Under the pieces are notes generated by a model, which was given only the letters and a program-made list of their open reading frames with translations, was not told the DNA's origin and did no database searches. A DNA stretch of 7,108 nt from Eikenella sp963548155 (GTDB taxonomy: Bacteria; Pseudomonadota; Gammaproteobacteria; Burkholderiales; Neisseriaceae). Position 1 is the first letter of the stretch, and every line of letters starts with the position of its first letter. The translations under genes and the position numbers were made by a program. The stretch is taken from assembly GCA_963548155.1 (NCBI GenBank), contig CAUUTP010000094.1, positions 1-7,108 of the forward strand, read 5' to 3'. Positions 4,887 to 7,108 of the stretch are shown one piece after another.

Positions 4887-6818
4887 TTATTTGTCGTCTT
4901 TCACTTCTTCAAACTCGGCATCCACTACATCGTCGCCTTTTTTCGGTTGCTCGTTATCGGCAGACTGGCCGGCTTGGGCTTCCTGAGCCTGTTTCTGGGC
5001 ATCGGCGTACAGCATTTCGCCCAGTTTCTGGCTGGCTTTGCCCAGCTCTTCGGCTTTGGCATCGATGGCGGCTTTGTCGTCGCCTTTTACGGCTTCTTCG
5101 GCCTCTTTGATGGCGGCCTCGATTTTTTCCTTCTCGGCTGCGTCGAGTTTGTCGCCGTAGTCGGCCAGCGATTTCTTCACGGAGTGAATCAAGGCTTCGG
5201 CCTGGTTGCGGCTCTGCACCAGCTCGTGCAGTTTTTTATCCTCTTCGGCATTGGCTTCCGCGTCTTTCACCATGCGTTCGATTTCTTCCTCACTCAAGCC
5301 GGAAGAGCCTTGGATGGTGATGTTGGCGGCTTTGCCAGTACCTTTGTCTTTGGCAGACACGTGCAGGATGCCGTTGGCGTCGATATCGAATGTTACCTCA
5401 ATCTGCGGCATGCCGCGCGGGGCGGGGGCAATATCGCCGAGGTTGAATTGGCCAAGCGACTTGTTGGCGGAAGCGCGTTCGCGTTCGCCTTGCAACACGT
5501 GGATGGTTACGGCACTCTGGTTGTCTTCGGCGGTGGAGAACACTTGCGAAGCCTTGGTGGGGATGGTGGTGTTTTTGTTGATGAGCTTGGTCATCACACC
5601 GCCCATGGTTTCGATGCCCAAAGACAACGGGGTAACGTCCAGCAGCAACACGTCGCTGCGGCCGCCGCCCAACACTTCACCCTGAATGGCGGCACCCAAG
5701 GCCACGGCTTCATCGGGGTTCACGTCTTTGCGCGGTTCTTTACCGAAGAATTCTTTCACGGTTTCCTGAACTTTGGGCATACGGCTCTGGCCGCCCACCA
5801 AAATCACGTCGTCGATGTCGTTCACGCTCAGGCCGGCATCTTTGATGGCGGTGCGGCAAGGCTCGATGGAACGCTCGATCAGGTCTTCCACCAGGCTTTC
5901 AAACTTGGCGCGGGTAATCTTCATGGCCAAGTGTTTGGGGCCGGTGGCGTCCATGGTGATGTAGGGCAGGTTCACTTCGGTCTGCTGGCCGCTGGAAAGT
6001 TCGATTTTGGCTTTTTCGGCGGCTTCTTTCAGGCGCTGCAAGGCCATCACATCGGTTTTCAGGTCGATGCCCTGGTCTTTTTTGAACTCGGAAATGATGT
6101 AGTCGATCAAGCGTTGGTCGAAGTCTTCACCGCCGAGGAAGGTGTCGCCGTTGGTGGAGAGTACTTCAAACTGTTTTTCGCCGTCCAAATCGGCAATTTC
6201 GATGATGGAAATATCGAAGGTACCGCCGCCTAAGTCGTACACGGCGATTTTGCGGTCGCCTTTGCTGCCTTTGTCCATGCCGAAAGCCAGTGCGGCTGCG
6301 GTCGGTTCGTTGATGATGCGTTTCACATCCAAACCGGCGATGCGGCCTGCATCTTTAGTGGCTTGGCGTTGGCTGTCGTTGAAATAGGCAGGCACGGTAA
6401 TCACTGCTTCGGTTACTTTTTCGCCCAAATAGGCTTCAGCGGCTTCTTTCATTTTGCGCAGCACTTCGGCGGAAATCTGCGGCGGAGACAGCTCTTTGCC
6501 TTGCGCTTCCACCCAAGCGTCGCCGTTTTTGGCTTTTACAATTTTGAAAGGCATCAGGTCGATGTCTTTCTGCACTTCTTTATCTTCAAATTTGTGGCCG
6601 ATCAGGCGTTTTACCGCGTAGATGGTGTTTTTCGCGTTGGTAACAGCCTGGCGTTTGGCCGGTGCGCCCACGAGGATTTCGCCGCCGTCCAAATAGGCGA
6701 TAACGGAGGGAGTGGTGCGTGCGCCTTCGGCGTTTTCGATTACTTTAGTCTGGCCGTTTTCAGAAATGGCCAGGCAGGAATTGGTGGTACCCAAATCGAT
6801 ACCGATAACTTTTGCCAT
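4887..6818 (-). CDS. dnaK: Molecular chaperone DnaK (Hsp70)
   Basis: DnaK is the cytosolic Hsp70. It binds exposed hydrophobic peptides in an ATP-driven cycle with DnaJ and GrpE and commonly restrains RpoH. The product has 643 aa (E. coli 638). The ATPase domain shows GIDLGTTNS (6-14), K70, NEPTAAALAFG with E171, DLGGGTFDIS (195-204) with T200 at the autophosphorylation position, and VILVGGQSRMPKV (338-350). The interdomain linker is DVLLLDVTPLSLG (389-401). The substrate-binding sheet domain runs to about 505, the helical lid to about 610, and a Q/A-rich tail ends EEVKDDK, close to the classical EEVD-like end. AAGGAG lies 9 bases before the ATG. grpE and dnaJ are not adjacent. A sigma-32-type promoter and a leader hairpin lie upstream and a DUS palindrome follows. 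The gene looks intact. Confidence 0.99.
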   Translation of the reverse strand: MAKVIGIDLGTTNSCLAISENGQTKVIENAEGARTTPSVIAYLDGGEILVGAPAKRQAVTNAKNTIYAVKRLIGHKFEDKEVQKDIDLMPFKIVKAKNGDAWVEAQGKELSPPQISAEVLRKMKEAAEAYLGEKVTEAVITVPAYFNDSQRQATKDAGRIAGLDVKRIINEPTAAALAFGMDKGSKGDRKIAVYDLGGGTFDISIIEIADLDGEKQFEVLSTNGDTFLGGEDFDQRLIDYIISEFKKDQGIDLKTDVMALQRLKEAAEKAKIELSSGQQTEVNLPYITMDATGPKHLAMKITRAKFESLVEDLIERSIEPCRTAIKDAGLSVNDIDDVILVGGQSRMPKVQETVKEFFGKEPRKDVNPDEAVALGAAIQGEVLGGGRSDVLLLDVTPLSLGIETMGGVMTKLINKNTTIPTKASQVFSTAEDNQSAVTIHVLQGERERASANKSLGQFNLGDIAPAPRGMPQIEVTFDIDANGILHVSAKDKGTGKAANITIQGSSGLSEEEIERMVKDAEANAEEDKKLHELVQSRNQAEALIHSVKKSLADYGDKLDAAEKEKIEAAIKEAEEAVKGDDKAAIDAKAEELGKASQKLGEMLYADAQKQAQEAQAGQSADNEQPKKGDDVVDAEFEEVKDDK

Positions 6819-6855
6819 AATGGATTGCTCCTTAGAAATTAGTAGAATTCAGACT

Positions 6856-6870
6856 GCTCCTTGCTGGAGC
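6856..6870 (-). promoter_or_regulatory. Hairpin in the dnaK leader RNA
   Basis: The minus strand reads GCTCC, AGCAA, GGAGC, a perfect 5-bp stem with a 5-base loop, 37 bases before the ATG and just after the expected transcription start. The right arm lies in AAGGAGCA (6855-6862), an exact copy of the true ribosome-site octamer at 6826-6833. The left arm GCTCC could therefore pair with either. A role in translation control is inference. Confidence 0.45.
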
Positions 6871-6884
6871 TTTAACTTGCCCAG

Positions 6885-6913
6885 TAAATGGTTTTGGCCT
6901 TTTTTTTTTCAAG
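6885..6913 (-). promoter_or_regulatory. Sigma-32 (RpoH) type heat-shock promoter of dnaK
   Basis: On the minus strand CTTGAAA (6907-6913) matches the heat-shock -35 core exactly and is preceded by TCT. After 13 bases comes AACCATTTA (6885-6893), matching CCCCATTTA at 7 of 9. RpoH control of dnaK is established in many proteobacteria, including Neisseria. Expected start is near 6877, giving a leader of about 60 bases. The -35 and spacer contain an uninterrupted A10 (6900-6909). Confidence 0.7.
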
Positions 6914-6964
6914 AGAAAAGGCTATTTTCGTTTTAATCTATTGATTTTTATTAGATAAAATAGT

Positions 6965-6976
6965 TTCAGGCAGCCT
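6965..6976 (-). repeat. Single variant DNA uptake sequence (AGGCTGCCTGAA)
   Basis: The minus strand reads AGGCTGCCTGAA. This differs from the dialect used elsewhere in the window at one central base (A to G) and is identical to the AG-simDUS dialect described for Simonsiella. It is the only unpaired copy in the window, in the non-coding region upstream of dnaK. Confidence 0.65.
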
Positions 6977-7108
6977 TGAGCAACAAATTTCTGCCCAGCC
7001 TATTGAATTTCTGCCGCCAGCCCTAATTAAGAATAACTGTTGTTCCTGAATATTTGCACCGATACGGCGTTACCGGAATTTATAGCTAAAAATAATTCAT
7101 ATTATTTG

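Larger units (their letters stand above)
6819..7108. other. AT-rich region upstream of dnaK (290 bases, no gene seen)
   Basis: The dnaK-proximal part holds the ribosome site (AAGGAG, minus, 6828-6833), a leader hairpin (6856-6870) and the heat-shock promoter (6885-6913). Further out are a variant uptake sequence (6965-6976) and a tandem motif, AATTTCTGCC, at 6986-6995 and 7006-7015. From 7023 to the edge the sequence is AT-rich with stops in all frames I checked. It is probably the promoter region of whatever lies beyond the window. Confidence 0.6.

Noticed and set aside
4947..6233. A 428-codon open frame on the + strand, antisense to dnaK
   Set aside because: It lies wholly within dnaK, has low-complexity G, F, H and V-rich composition expected from the complement of a biased GC-rich gene, and has no credible ribosome site. 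Long antisense frames to dnaK are a known artefact.
6965..7015. Possible CRISPR or tandem array from the repeated AATTTCTGCC
   Set aside because: There are only two adjacent copies of a 10-mer, with no regular spacers and no cas genes.

Overview
The window reads as chromosome from a Neisseriaceae bacterium, most likely the genus Eikenella. The main evidence is the 12-mer AGGCTACCTGAA, the DNA uptake sequence (DUS) dialect described for Eikenella corrodens (AG-eikDUS). It occurs ten times perfectly and twice with one mismatch, always between genes and always as inverted pairs. The coding style (GC-rich genes, betaproteobacterial-type HslV with a six-residue leader) agrees with this. Species cannot be resolved from the window.

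Layout. 3-209 (+) is the C-terminal end of a small two-helix membrane protein cut by the window edge, closed by a DUS-pair hairpin. 347-916 (+) is an AT-rich hypothetical gene of 189 aa. A second DUS-pair hairpin separates it from pgk (1020-2201, -), with which it converges. 2202-2612 is a divergent control region holding the pgk promoter and leader hairpin, a 95-bp DUS-bounded element, and a heat-shock-like promoter for hslV. hslV (2613-3146, +) has no hslU behind it. It is followed by a second long DUS-bounded element and then a compact DUS hairpin that terminates the convergent ackA (3377-4576, -). 4577-4886 holds the ackA promoter and leader, with a terminator-like hairpin, and a 30-bp zero-spacer DUS palindrome that ends dnaK (4887-6818, -). 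Upstream of dnaK lie a sigma-32-type promoter containing an A10 tract, a leader hairpin, and an AT-rich stretch with a lone variant DUS.

Functionally, these are core housekeeping genes. pgk and ackA each catalyse a substrate-level ATP-forming step, in glycolysis and acetate overflow respectively. hslV and dnaK are protein quality-control genes, and both have candidate RpoH-type promoters. No mobile element, CRISPR array, tRNA or rRNA is visible. I did not find a clear new biological system. The most interesting signals are regulatory: the homopolymer inside the dnaK heat-shock promoter, structured leaders on ackA, pgk and dnaK, and the families of DUS-bounded intergenic elements.
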